A program made the position numbers and the translations under genes. A DNA stretch of 64,000 bases from an uncultured Prochlorococcus sp. (GTDB lineage Bacteria > Cyanobacteriota > Cyanobacteriia > PCC-6307 > Cyanobiaceae), in contig CACJNU010000005.1 in NCBI GenBank assembly GCA_902594875.1, positions 1-64,000 of the forward strand. Direction: 5' to 3'. The notes under the pieces are model-generated. The model did not search any database, was not told the DNA's origin, and worked only from the letters and a program-made list of their open reading frames with translations. Positions 23,440-33,605 of this stretch are shown in pieces; the first letter of the stretch is position 1; the number at the start of each line of letters is the position of its first letter.

Positions 23440-24858
23440 TTATGAATTTAAAACTTGAAGCTTTTGCAGTTGATTTAAATTGTCCATAACACCATGATTC
23501 ACTGCAGAATGAGCCAAACGAAGAGCACTAACTACTGATAAAGATTTGCTACTTCCATGACCAATTACGCAAATACCATTCACCCCAAGTAACAAAGCTC
23601 CTCCATGTTCGGCATGATCTAACCTTTTCTTAATTCTAAGTAGATTACTTCTTAAAAAAGCTGAACCAACTTTCCCCCGCCTTCCACGTGGCAGCTCAGA
23701 TCTCAAAATATCTAATAAAACTCCTCCCACAGATTCAAGAAATTTCAATAATATATTTCCAGTAAATCCATCACAGACTACTACGTCGAAACTACCTGAT
23801 AATACATCTCGCCCTTCACAATTGCCTCCAAAATCAAAACTTTTTTCAGAAGATAATAATTCAAATGTTTTTAGGGATAAATCATTACCTTTACATTCTT
23901 CTTCTCCAATATTTAAAAGGCCAATTCTTGGTTTTTGTACTTGTAGAACATCTTTTGCATAAATATTACCTAGAAGAGCAAATTGATGCAGATAAGATGG
24001 CTTACAATCAGTATTTGCACCGACATCTAAAACCAATACCGGACGAGTTTGATCCCTTGTTGGAAACAATGCTCCTATAGCTGGTCTATCAATCCCTTTC
24101 AATCTTCCAATTCTAAATATGGCAGAAGCCATCATGGCGCCTGAATTACCTGCTGAGTAGACAGCTTCAGCTTTATTATTTCTCACTAAATCCATTGCTA
24201 CGTTTATACTTGCATTTTTCCTTTTTCTAACTGCGGTAGCTTCTTCATTCATCCCAATAGGCTCTCCACTATCGATTAATTCAAGACGATTATTATCTAT
24301 TTCATTTTCTAATAATTCTGATAAACCAGTTTTTTCTGCTGCATCTTTAACTTTTTCAATTTTGCCGACAAACTTTATATTTATTGGGAATCTGCTTATT
24401 GCTTCAAGGCAACCTTCTAGAATTGGACCGGGAGCATAATCTCCACCCATACCATCAACTGCGATCCAAATTCTTTTAGATTGAATGTCTTCTTCCTTAT
24501 CTAAAATATTATCGCTATTTTGTAATCTTTTTAATGGGTCAAAAACTAATGGCTGTAATGTATTTTTCGCTATTGAGCTAGCATTTGAAACAACACTACT
24601 GGCAGTATTCACAACAGATTCAGCGCTTGAAACTACATTACCTGCAACATTACCTGCGACATTACTCGCAACATTACTAGCAGTGGTCACAACAGAACCA
24701 GCACCAGAAACTACATTACCCGCAACATTACTAGCCGTTGCCGCAGAACTAGCAGCAGTATCTACTATTGAAGTGACAGCCGAATTTCTTTTGTACCAAA
24801 TAACTAATCTTCTAATAGCTCTGGACTTGTTAATTTTTTGCGCTGTTTCTTTCCCCAT
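23440..24858 (-). CDS. plsX: Phosphate acyltransferase PlsX with about 128-residue N-terminal extension containing repeats
   Basis: Canonical PlsX start IAVDGMGGDYAPGPILEG lies at about residue 131; upstream is Ala/Ser/Val/Asn repeat sequence in frame. Confidence 0.93.
   Translation of the reverse strand: MGKETAQKINKSRAIRRLVIWYKRNSAVTSIVDTAASSAATASNVAGNVVSGAGSVVTTASNVASNVAGNVAGNVVSSAESVVNTASSVVSNASSIAKNTLQPLVFDPLKRLQNSDNILDKEEDIQSKRIWIAVDGMGGDYAPGPILEGCLEAISRFPINIKFVGKIEKVKDAAEKTGLSELLENEIDNNRLELIDSGEPIGMNEEATAVRKRKNASINVAMDLVRNNKAEAVYSAGNSGAMMASAIFRIGRLKGIDRPAIGALFPTRDQTRPVLVLDVGANTDCKPSYLHQFALLGNIYAKDVLQVQKPRIGLLNIGEEECKGNDLSLKTFELLSSEKSFDFGGNCEGRDVLSGSFDVVVCDGFTGNILLKFLESVGGVLLDILRSELPRGRRGKVGSAFLRSNLLRIKKRLDHAEHGGALLLGVNGICVIGHGSSKSLSVVSALRLAHSAVNHGVMDNLNQLQKLQVLNS
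24565..24753 (-). repeat. Repeat-encoding part of plsX N-terminal extension (12-nt units acattacctgca / acattactagca; 11-residue protein periodicity)
   Basis: Four near-identical 12-mers at 24635-24682, two more at 24713-24736; protein TASNVAGNVVS/GAGSVVTTASN/VASNVAGNVAG/NVVSSAESVVN/TASSVVSNASS. Confidence 0.85.
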
Positions 24859-25605
24859 TTATTTACCGTCAAAAGGAGCAATATCAACAATCCGTTGAAA
24901 AAGATATCCTGTACCCCTTGCTGTCAAAATTAATTCAGGATTTGCTGGATCAGCCTCAAGTTTTGATCTTAATCTTGATATATGAACATCTACGACTCTC
25001 GTGTCTACATGTCTCTCGGGGGTATATCCCCAAACTTCTTTCAAGATCTCTCCTCTACTAAAGGGCTCTCCTGACCTACTTACCAAAAGCTCTAAGAGAC
25101 TAAATTCCATTCCAGTTAATCTTATTCTTTCATCACTTTTAAAAACTTGTCTTCGATTTGTATCAATTTTTATATCCGTTACCAAAATTAATCCTGAATT
25201 AGGCATTCCAGGAATCTGTTCTTTGTCGATTCTTCTAAGAACACACCTAATTCTAGCTTCTAATTCCTTTGGGCTGAATGGTTTTACTACATAATCATCA
25301 GCCCCTAATTCTAAACCTGTTATCCTATCTGCGACATCTCCTAATGCAGTTAACATAACGATTGGGACATCAGAATCTTTCCTTAATTCTTGACAAACTC
25401 CATAACCATCTAGCTTTGGCATCATGACGTCAAGCACTACTAAATCAGGTTCATAATCCTTAAATAACTTAAGTGCTTCTTTACCATCACTTGCAGTTAC
25501 AACTTTGTAGCCAATCATGGAGAGACGTGTCTCCAGAATTCTTCTAATACTTGCCTCGTCATCTGCGACCAGTATAGTTTCTTTAGTTTGACTAGATAGA
25601 GCCAT
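24859..25605 (-). CDS. rpaB: OmpR-family response regulator RpaB (Ycf27)
   Basis: VADDEASIRRILETRLSMIGYKVVTASDGKEAL receiver and winged-helix C-terminus; RpaB-like. Confidence 0.9.
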   Translation of the reverse strand: MALSSQTKETILVADDEASIRRILETRLSMIGYKVVTASDGKEALKLFKDYEPDLVVLDVMMPKLDGYGVCQELRKDSDVPIVMLTALGDVADRITGLELGADDYVVKPFSPKELEARIRCVLRRIDKEQIPGMPNSGLILVTDIKIDTNRRQVFKSDERIRLTGMEFSLLELLVSRSGEPFSRGEILKEVWGYTPERHVDTRVVDVHISRLRSKLEADPANPELILTARGTGYLFQRIVDIAPFDGK

Positions 25606-25712
25606 TTGTTTCTATTAGCTAATCAGTAAGAGAATTTATTATTAACCTAATCTAACTTGTAGAGGGGCAATATCCCAAACATTCTAGTTCCATTACTTCA
25701 TTCAGAAACTTA

Positions 25713-27074
25713 ATGTCTAGCAAATTATCGACTTTTATTTGTCAGAATTGTGGATCTGAAACTTCTCAATACTTTGGGAAATGCCTTAATTGCAACTCAT
25801 GGAATTCCATTGTTGAAGAAATAAAAAGTAAGAGCTCTAAATATCAAGAAATAAACGATATCAAAAACATTAAAAAATCTATACCATTTAATGAGATCTC
25901 ATCAAAAAAAATATCAAGATTTACGACTGGTTTTAAGGAATTTGATCGAGTTCTTGGAGGTGGAATAGTACCTGGATCTGTTGTTTTACTTGGAGGAGAA
26001 CCAGGGATAGGTAAAAGCACAATAGTTCTTCAATCAGCAGGAAAAATATCTCTTAAAGAGAAAGTTTTATACATAACTGCAGAAGAATCTTTAGAACAAG
26101 TAAAAATTAGATGGGAAAGATTACATCAAAACAGTGTTGATTTAAAAATTTTTGCAGAAACTAATTTATCCCAAATTATTGAAGAGATCAAACGTGTCAA
26201 TCCAAGTTTCGCAATTATTGATAGTATTCAAGCTATCCATAATCATGAAATGCAAAGTTCTCCAGGATCGGTTTCTCAAGTTAGAGCATGTTCATCTGAA
26301 TTGCAAAATCTTGCCAAAGAAAATAATATTGCGCTTCTAATAATTGGTCATGTAACCAAAGATGGTGCTTTAGCTGGCCCAAAAACTTTAGAGCATTTAG
26401 TTGATACAGTAATAAACTTTGAAGGCGATAATATTTCCTCACATAGATTACTAAGAAGTATAAAAAATCGATTTGGATCGACCTTCGAGATTGGAATTTT
26501 TGAAATGCTTGAAGAGGGTTTACGAGAGATAAAAAACCCAAGTTCAATTTTTACAAATAAAGAAAACATTTCTGGTGTAACAACTACGATTACAAATGAA
26601 GGCACTCGACCATTAGCAGTTGATATACAAGCACTGGTAAATAAAACTTTCTACAGTAACCCAAGACGGACTACAACTGGAATAAGCATAAATAGATTGC
26701 ATCAAATCCTAGCTGTTATTGAAAAACACGTAGGGATTAAATTATCTGAATTTGATTGTTATGTAGCTACTGGTGGGGGTTTTGAGATTAATGATCCTTC
26801 ATCTGATTTAGGTGTTGCAATATCAATTTTATCAAGTTTGAAAAATATTCCTCCTTTGGCCAGTAGCTCATTTATTGGGGAATTGGGTTTAAGCGGTCAG
26901 GTTAGAAAATCAAATAACCTTCGAACAAAGATAGAAGAAGCTGTAAGACTAGGGATCAAAAATATCGTAGTGCCAAAACTAGAGGAGGAACTAAATAAAA
27001 ATTTTCAAAATTTAATAAATATCAAAGAGATATCAAATATTAGAGAAGCAGTTGACTATTCTTTATCAGTTTAA
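25713..27074 (+). CDS. radA: DNA repair protein RadA
   Basis: N-terminal CxxC zinc motif (CQNCG...CLNCNSW), GEPGIGKST Walker A, KNRFGS motif, Lon-like C-terminus. Confidence 0.95.
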   Translation: MSSKLSTFICQNCGSETSQYFGKCLNCNSWNSIVEEIKSKSSKYQEINDIKNIKKSIPFNEISSKKISRFTTGFKEFDRVLGGGIVPGSVVLLGGEPGIGKSTIVLQSAGKISLKEKVLYITAEESLEQVKIRWERLHQNSVDLKIFAETNLSQIIEEIKRVNPSFAIIDSIQAIHNHEMQSSPGSVSQVRACSSELQNLAKENNIALLIIGHVTKDGALAGPKTLEHLVDTVINFEGDNISSHRLLRSIKNRFGSTFEIGIFEMLEEGLREIKNPSSIFTNKENISGVTTTITNEGTRPLAVDIQALVNKTFYSNPRRTTTGISINRLHQILAVIEKHVGIKLSEFDCYVATGGGFEINDPSSDLGVAISILSSLKNIPPLASSSFIGELGLSGQVRKSNNLRTKIEEAVRLGIKNIVVPKLEEELNKNFQNLINIKEISNIREAVDYSLSV

Positions 27075-27080
27075 AAAAAA

Positions 27081-27602
27081 TTAGAGATACATATCGATTG
27101 AACTTCTTCCTGAGTTTTTCAACCAATTTTCAATATCTAGATAACCACCTGGATATAATCTAACTGCTTTAGACCAGACTTCTGCAGCTTTATCAAACCA
27201 AATATCTCTCTGATCTAAATCACCATTTTGCTCAGCATATCTTCCCCTTTTTTCATAAATCAAACCTATATTTTTCAAGCATGATGGCTGTTTGGGATTT
27301 TCTACTAATGCTTTTTCATAAGTTTCAATAGACAGATCCTCTTCACCATTACTCATATATATAATTGCCATATTTTTTAAAGTCTCACCCCTATCAATTT
27401 TATTTTCTTCAAGTAGTAAACTCTCTTTGTAATACTCTAATGCTTCCGAATAATCCCCATTATTTTGAGCAGCTAGGCCATCTCTATAATAGATATATGC
27501 TTTTTTTTCTTTCTCTGCAATAGGCATTATTTTTACAATAGATTCAGCAATTACAGTAAAAGCTTTATCGATAAAATTGTCTCTGTTTTGATTACTAGGC
27601 AC
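27081..27602 (-). CDS. ycf3: Photosystem I assembly protein Ycf3 (TPR)
   Basis: GTG start at 27600-27602 gives [27 protein letters not shown]... 173 aa, matching Ycf3; ORF-track start is too long. Confidence 0.9.
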   Translation of the reverse strand: MPSNQNRDNFIDKAFTVIAESIVKIMPIAEKEKKAYIYYRDGLAAQNNGDYSEALEYYKESLLLEENKIDRGETLKNMAIIYMSNGEEDLSIETYEKALVENPKQPSCLKNIGLIYEKRGRYAEQNGDLDQRDIWFDKAAEVWSKAVRLYPGGYLDIENWLKNSGRSSIDMYL

Positions 27603-27711
27603 CAGTCTAAAACCAATAAAATTAATATAGTAATTTAAAAAATAACTATTTAAAAAGTCTATTACATTTATTATTATAGTTAAAAAATAGGTCAAGCATT
27701 AATTTGCTTCA

Positions 27712-30018
27712 ATGGTGAAAAATATGGAAAGCATTCAATTAAGCGTTGCAGGAATGAAGTGCGGAGGTTGTGTTAGTACTGTTGAAAAAATATTGAATAA
27801 TTCCGATGGTATTGAAAATGTTTCTGTTAACTTACTTACAGAAAGTGCTTATTTTGAAATCACCCAGAAACATATAGAAATAGAATCAGTTCTCGAAAAT
27901 CTAAAAGAAAATGGTTTCCCATCAAAGATTTACTTAAATGATTTTTCAAAAAAAATAAATAAAGCAGAATTAGAAAAAAAAAAGAAGTGGAATGATCAAT
28001 GGAAAAAACTAACTTTTGCCCTATTACTTTTATTATTTTCAGGATTAGGTCATCTGGCAGAAGGAAGATATATAAATTCTCCAATTTTAGGTAATATATT
28101 TTTTCACGCTTCATTAGCAACGTTAGCTCTATTATTTCCTGGCAGAGGAATAATTATTAATGGATTTAAATCATTTATTAAAAACCATCCCGATATGGAT
28201 TCTTTAGTAGCTCTTGGAGTTATTAGTGCATATACAACAAGTCTTCTATCTATAATATTTCCTGCTACAGGTTTTCCCTGTTTTTTTAATGAACCAGTTA
28301 TGCTGTTAGGCTTCATAATGATTGGGCGTTACTTAGAGGAAAGAGCAAGATATCAAACTGGTTCATCCATTGGAGAATTATTAGATCTTCAACCAGAAAT
28401 GGCAAATATCTACACAGAAGACAATCACATAAAGTCAATAAGAGTGAACACTTTAAGACCTGATCAAGAAATTCAAGTTTTAGCAGGAGACAGAGTACCT
28501 GCTGACTGCATTGTTACCCGAGGTAATTCATATATTGATGTTTCACATATTACTGGAGAATCCAAACCTATTGAAGTAAAAGAAGGAGAAAATATATCTA
28601 ATGGATCCTTAAATCTTAATTCAACTCTTAGACTTAAAGTACAAAAGGTCGGAGGAGATTCTTCTCTTGCAAAACTAGTAAATCTTATTGAGTCTGTAAA
28701 CGCTAGAAAACCGCGCATTCAAAGCATTGCTGATGAAATTGCAGGTAAATTTACTTACTTTGTACTTATTTTTGCTACTTTAACCTTCTTCTTTTGGTGG
28801 AAGGGGGCAAAAAACATATGGCCTGACTTATTAAGTCACAATCCTGCATTAATCACTCACTCAAGCCATACACTGCATAGTTCGCTTGGTAGTAATGCTG
28901 AGAATTTCCTGAGTTTAGCAATTCAATTATCAATAGCTGTTTTAGTGATAGCTTGTCCTTGCGCATTAGGTTTAGCCACCCCAACCGTTATCACTGTCGC
29001 ATCAGGTAAAGCAGCAAAAAAAGGGGTTTTATTTAAAGGCGGGGATAAAATAGAGATGGCTTCAAAAATTAATCACATTATTTTTGACAAGACAGGTACT
29101 CTAACAAAAGGTAAGCCTTTCATTGTTGATTACAAAAATAATGAAGATCATTCATTTTTATTAAAAATAGCTGCCAGTTTAGAAAAGGAAAGCAGACATC
29201 CAATTGCAGATGCCTTAATTCAAGAGGCAAAAAAGCAAAATTTAAGTTTATTTCCAATAAAAAAAATTTATACACATTCAGGGCGAGGTATTTCTGGTGA
29301 ACTTGAGTCAATTGATGGGCTTATTAATATTGGAAATATTGAATGGCTACTAAGCAAAGGAATAATTATTGATAATGATGCAAAAACAGTAATTGAAAAT
29401 GAAGAAACAAAAACGAACACAATCATTGGAGTAAGTATCAAAGATAAGTTATTAGGCTTTATTTTGCTTGGAGATTTACTCAGAGATGATTCAATTAAAA
29501 CAGTTCAAAATTTGAGAGAAAACAAATTTAAAATTAACATTTTAAGTGGCGATAGAAAACAAGCAGTTTTATCTTTGGCAAAAAAAATTGGTTGTAAAGA
29601 AACAGACGTAAAATGGGATCTTCTTCCTGAAATGAAGCTAAAGACTATAGAAAATTTAAAAATCAATAATAAAGTGGCAATGATTGGTGATGGTATTAAT
29701 GATGTCCCAGCCTTAGCATCCTCAGACTTAGGAATTGCGGTAGGATCAGGGACTCAAATAGCCAAGGCAAATGCAGATGTAGTATTAATGGGAGATCAAC
29801 TAAATGGATTACCCTACGCCTTAAAACTTGCAAAAAAAACTATTAGAAAAATAAACCAAAATCTAGCATGGGCTTTTGGTTACAACTTACTAGCTATACC
29901 TTTAGCCGCCGGCATTTTATTCCCTAAATACGGTATTCTTCTTACTCCCTCAATAGCAGCATTATTAATGGCTATTAGCTCTATTACAGTTGTAATTAAT
30001 GCTTTATCTTTGGATTAA
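27712..30018 (+). CDS. Copper-translocating P-type ATPase (CtaA/PacS type)
   Basis: HMA motif GMKCGGC, CPCALG (CPx), DKTGTLTKGK, GDGINDVPAL. Confidence 0.95.
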   Translation: MVKNMESIQLSVAGMKCGGCVSTVEKILNNSDGIENVSVNLLTESAYFEITQKHIEIESVLENLKENGFPSKIYLNDFSKKINKAELEKKKKWNDQWKKLTFALLLLLFSGLGHLAEGRYINSPILGNIFFHASLATLALLFPGRGIIINGFKSFIKNHPDMDSLVALGVISAYTTSLLSIIFPATGFPCFFNEPVMLLGFIMIGRYLEERARYQTGSSIGELLDLQPEMANIYTEDNHIKSIRVNTLRPDQEIQVLAGDRVPADCIVTRGNSYIDVSHITGESKPIEVKEGENISNGSLNLNSTLRLKVQKVGGDSSLAKLVNLIESVNARKPRIQSIADEIAGKFTYFVLIFATLTFFFWWKGAKNIWPDLLSHNPALITHSSHTLHSSLGSNAENFLSLAIQLSIAVLVIACPCALGLATPTVITVASGKAAKKGVLFKGGDKIEMASKINHIIFDKTGTLTKGKPFIVDYKNNEDHSFLLKIAASLEKESRHPIADALIQEAKKQNLSLFPIKKIYTHSGRGISGELESIDGLINIGNIEWLLSKGIIIDNDAKTVIENEETKTNTIIGVSIKDKLLGFILLGDLLRDDSIKTVQNLRENKFKINILSGDRKQAVLSLAKKIGCKETDVKWDLLPEMKLKTIENLKINNKVAMIGDGINDVPALASSDLGIAVGSGTQIAKANADVVLMGDQLNGLPYALKLAKKTIRKINQNLAWAFGYNLLAIPLAAGILFPKYGILLTPSIAALLMAISSITVVINALSLD

Positions 30019-30657
30019 ATGAAGGGAAAATTTATCGTTATAGAGGGTATTGATGGATGTGGTAAAACTACCCAAATAGATGAACTATCTAAATGGCTTC
30101 CTAATAGTGGTTTAATAAAGAAAGGGTCAAAATTAATCACAACTAGAGAACCTGGAGGCAGTCTTTTAGGAAAAAAACTTAGAGGACTGATTCTTGATAA
30201 TAATGAAAATAACAAGCCTTCATCTCTCGCAGAATTATTACTTTATTCAGCGGATAGAGCTGAACACGTTTCCAAAATTATTTCACCTGCTTTAAATAAT
30301 AATGATTGGGTAATAAGTGATAGATTTTCTGATTCCACACTGGCTTATCAAGGTTATGGAAGAAATATAAATTTAGAAGTAATTAAAAATATTGAATCTA
30401 TTGTTTGTCAAGGAACATCTCCAGATCACACTTTCTTCTTAGAAATTTCTCCAGAAGAGAGCATATTCCGAAGAAAAAATGAAATTCCAGACAGAATCGA
30501 ATCAGAAGGTATTAGATTTTTAGAAAAAGTAAATGAAGGGTTCAAACTAATTGCCAAACAAAAAAACTGGACAGTAATATCTGCTTCACAAAATATTAGA
30601 ACTATTTCTAATCAAATTAAAGAGACTTTACTAAACAATTTTTCTAATAACAAATGA
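30019..30657 (+). CDS. tmk: Thymidylate kinase
   Basis: [45 protein letters not shown]. Confidence 0.96.
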   Translation: MKGKFIVIEGIDGCGKTTQIDELSKWLPNSGLIKKGSKLITTREPGGSLLGKKLRGLILDNNENNKPSSLAELLLYSADRAEHVSKIISPALNNNDWVISDRFSDSTLAYQGYGRNINLEVIKNIESIVCQGTSPDHTFFLEISPEESIFRRKNEIPDRIESEGIRFLEKVNEGFKLIAKQKNWTVISASQNIRTISNQIKETLLNNFSNNK

Positions 30658-31616
30658 TTGAGGTTAAAAAAAATAATACTTTCTTGAATGAGGAAGTCGA
30701 TACCTTTCTCAAAAACATAATTAAAAACAAATCATTAGCTAATGGTTATATATTTTATGGTGCTGAAGGATTAGGCAAAAAGCAAACTGCTCTTCAATTT
30801 ATAAAAGAGATTTTCAAACAGTCTTCACCAAGCGAAAATATTGAAGAGAGAATTACAAACAATAACCATCCTGATTTTTTAATTATTGAACCTGATTCTC
30901 TTTTGGCAAAAAAAAGTTCAGGAAGTTTCGATCTTGAAAAAACAATAAAAAGTGGATCTGAGATTATTAAAATTGCTCAAATACGAAATATCAAAACTTT
31001 TCTTAGTCAAAAATCAATCAACTCAGAAAAAAAAATTGTTTTGATTATTGATGCACACCTCTTAAACGAAGCAGCCTCAAATTGCCTTTTAAAAACCTTA
31101 GAAGAACCTAGTAACGGCATTTTTATTTTACTAACATCTAAATTAAACCTTCTCTTAGATACGATTATCTCAAGATGTCAAATCATCAGATTTCGATCTT
31201 TTTCTAGTGAACAAATAAAGTCAATTTTAAAAGAATATTTAGATACTTCTAAATTAAAGATAAATACAAAATTTCAACTTGAAGATTTAATAAACTCTGC
31301 AAATGGATCTCCAAATCAATTATTGAAAAATATTGAAATTTGGAATAATTTTTCAGATGAAATTATGAGTAAATTGGATTCACCAATTAAAAATAGTCTG
31401 GAAATATTAGAAATATCCAAATCAATATCTGAAAAATTAGAAATTTTTCAACAGATTTGTTTAGTTAATTTAATACAAACAATTTGGTGGAGAAAAACAA
31501 AAAATATCGGTTTAGTTAAAAAACTTGAAAATTTAAAATATCTCTTAAAAAAAAACATTCAACCAAGGTTGGCATGGGAAATAGCTTTTTTAAAAATTTC
31601 GATGGAAGATATATGA
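30654..31616 (+). CDS. holB: DNA polymerase III delta' subunit
   Basis: [34 protein letters not shown]; 4-nt overlap with tmk. Confidence 0.88.
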   Translation: MIEVKKNNTFLNEEVDTFLKNIIKNKSLANGYIFYGAEGLGKKQTALQFIKEIFKQSSPSENIEERITNNNHPDFLIIEPDSLLAKKSSGSFDLEKTIKSGSEIIKIAQIRNIKTFLSQKSINSEKKIVLIIDAHLLNEAASNCLLKTLEEPSNGIFILLTSKLNLLLDTIISRCQIIRFRSFSSEQIKSILKEYLDTSKLKINTKFQLEDLINSANGSPNQLLKNIEIWNNFSDEIMSKLDSPIKNSLEILEISKSISEKLEIFQQICLVNLIQTIWWRKTKNIGLVKKLENLKYLLKKNIQPRLAWEIAFLKISMEDI

Positions 31617-31618
31617 GA

Positions 31619-32410
31619 TTAATCTATTGAAGAATTTATCAAGTCAGGATTTCTTGCTTGAATAAACTCTTGCCTAGCAGTTTCTACTTGAGAACCGATA
31701 GGTAACTCAAGACAATATCCAGCACCGTATACCGTTTTTATATAAATAGGTTTCCGAGGATCGGGTTCAAGTTTAGTGCGCAAGTGTCTAATATGGACTC
31801 TTATCGTTTCAATATCATCATCAGGTTCATATCCCCATACTTCTTTAAGGATTAATGCTGGCGATACGGTTTGACCATGTCTCTGCAAAAGACAATGAAG
31901 AAGTTCAAATTCAAGATGCGTTAACCTAACAGGAGATTCAAACCATATAGCTTCAAATCTTTCCGGAACAAGAGTTAAAGGACCATAATTTAATATTTCT
32001 TGCTGGTTACTAGAATTCAATTGTGCTCTGTTGGTTCTTCGTAATAGAGCTTTTATGCGTACATGTAATTCTTCTAAATCGAATGGTTTAGTAATGTAGT
32101 CATCTGCTCCAGAATTAAATCCTGTAACTTTATCTTTAAGACCGCCTAACGCAGTTATCATCAAAATTGGTATATTTGATGTTCTTTCATCTCTTCTTAG
32201 TCGCTGGCATAAAGTTAAACCATCAACACTTGGTAACATCAAATCCAAAAGTATTAAATCTGGTGAATATTGAAGAGCTAGTGCTTGTCCTTTAATTCCA
32301 TCTTCAGCTTTTTGAACATCGAAACCAGAATGTTCTAAATGCCTAGCAACTAAATCACGCATATCACGATCATCTTCAATTAAAAGGATTGAAATTTTCA
32401 TATTTATCAA
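31619..32410 (-). CDS. rpaA: OmpR-family response regulator RpaA
   Basis: [88 protein letters not shown], very RpaA-like. Confidence 0.9.
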   Translation of the reverse strand: MINMKISILLIEDDRDMRDLVARHLEHSGFDVQKAEDGIKGQALALQYSPDLILLDLMLPSVDGLTLCQRLRRDERTSNIPILMITALGGLKDKVTGFNSGADDYITKPFDLEELHVRIKALLRRTNRAQLNSSNQQEILNYGPLTLVPERFEAIWFESPVRLTHLEFELLHCLLQRHGQTVSPALILKEVWGYEPDDDIETIRVHIRHLRTKLEPDPRKPIYIKTVYGAGYCLELPIGSQVETARQEFIQARNPDLINSSID

Positions 32411-32802
32411 CTATTAAATTAAAATTAAGTTTTGGTACTATGATTCTCTCAAGAATTTATAAAGATTGCTGAATTACTGTAAACAATTTTATCAATTAGA
32501 TTTATCAATTAACTTACTGATAGCAATGGATTATGCAGAAATTACAGATTTTAAAAAAGTTTAAATTTTAGAATTTCTTTCGATTCTATTTACTTTTCCT
32601 TAATAATCAAAGGATTACTCGAAACAAATAATGGGTTAAATTGAAAAAATTTCTAATTCAGATTGTCACTATAAGGTTTAGAAAAATTGAATTAAATGTA
32701 GATTTTAAGTTTTCAAATAGGATTAAACTAGGTTTAAATGTTGAATTTCTCCAAAATGTTTAAAATCATAATTTTGTCTATATTAAAAAAATTTAAGTAT
32801 CT

Positions 32803-33162
32803 ATGAAAAAGAAGTCCATTATCTATTCTGATTTATCAAAAAAACAACTAGAAACTCTTAAAGAACTTTACATTCAAAAAAAAGTTGAATCGATGAGTCA
32901 TCAAGAACTTAAACAATATGTATTAGAAATTATTTCTCATCAGATAAACGATACTATTGGCAAAGAAGAGGAAATGGAAGCTTGGAGAGAAATGTCAGAT
33001 TTTTTTGGAGAGCAATTTGAAATAAATATCTTAGAAATACAAGCAAAATACATTGACGATAAAAACGTAATAGAAACAGAAATAGATTCTCAGAAGCAAA
33101 GAATAGAATTACTTGAAAGGAATAATTTGAATCAAGAGAAAAAAGATATGTGGGATGACTAG
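32803..33162 (+). CDS. Hypothetical protein (119 aa, acidic, helical)
   Basis: Isolated ORF between two long non-coding stretches; EIISHQINDTIGKEEEMEAWREMSDFFGEQFE resembles a small picocyanobacterial family I recall. Confidence 0.7.
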   Translation: MKKKSIIYSDLSKKQLETLKELYIQKKVESMSHQELKQYVLEIISHQINDTIGKEEEMEAWREMSDFFGEQFEINILEIQAKYIDDKNVIETEIDSQKQRIELLERNNLNQEKKDMWDD

Positions 33163-33431
33163 AATTTTTTTTTGGTGTAGTAATTCAAATAATATAAACA
33201 AAAATATGTCTTAATTTCTAAAAATCAAAATCCAGCAAAGAGATTTTTTGTAGAACTTAGCAAATGTTCTAGTTACTGTTCTGAAAAAACAATTTTTTAG
33301 TTTATAAAAAATAGTTTATAACTTTAAAATTAATTCTTAATAATGTTCTATATACTAATTTTATTAGTACATCAAATATACTCGATTATATCTTCGGCTA
33401 ACCACTATTTGACAAAAAAGGTCAATAAATT

Positions 33432-33460
33432 AAAAAAGTCACCTTTTTATGGGCGACTTT
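33432..33460 (-). terminator. Rho-independent terminator downstream of tRNA-Asn
   Basis: On minus strand: AAAGTCGCC-cataaaaa-GGTGACTTT (9 bp with one G-T) followed by a run of T. Confidence 0.8.
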
Positions 33461-33484
33461 GGATAGTTTTTTGGAAATTATAAA

Positions 33485-33556
<72 letters not shown>

Positions 33557-33605
33557 ATATAAAGTGAATTTAGCTCTTTAAAGTACCTTATGACAAGTAC
33601 AAGAG

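Noticed and set aside
24485-24898. 137 aa + strand ORF (MSSSLSKILSLFCN...TTLPATLPATLLATLLA...)
   Set aside because: Antisense read of the plsX repeat region; the minus-strand frame contains authentic PlsX, so the repeat keeps the opposite frame open.
25001-25294. 97 aa + ORF inside rpaB
   Set aside because: Antisense to rpaB.
27603-27695. N-terminal 31 residues of the ORF-track ycf3 call
   Set aside because: Hydrophobic, AT-rich extension ([20 protein letters not shown]...) not seen in Ycf3; the GTG at 27600-27602 gives a canonical N-terminus.
33353-33369. TACTAA-N5-TTAGTA inverted repeat near tRNA-Asn
   Set aside because: Short, AT-rich, likely by chance; no U-tract or conserved motif.
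33409-33425. TTGAC-N7-GTCAA hairpin next to the tRNA terminator
   Set aside because: Only 5 bp; not enough to call a separate element.
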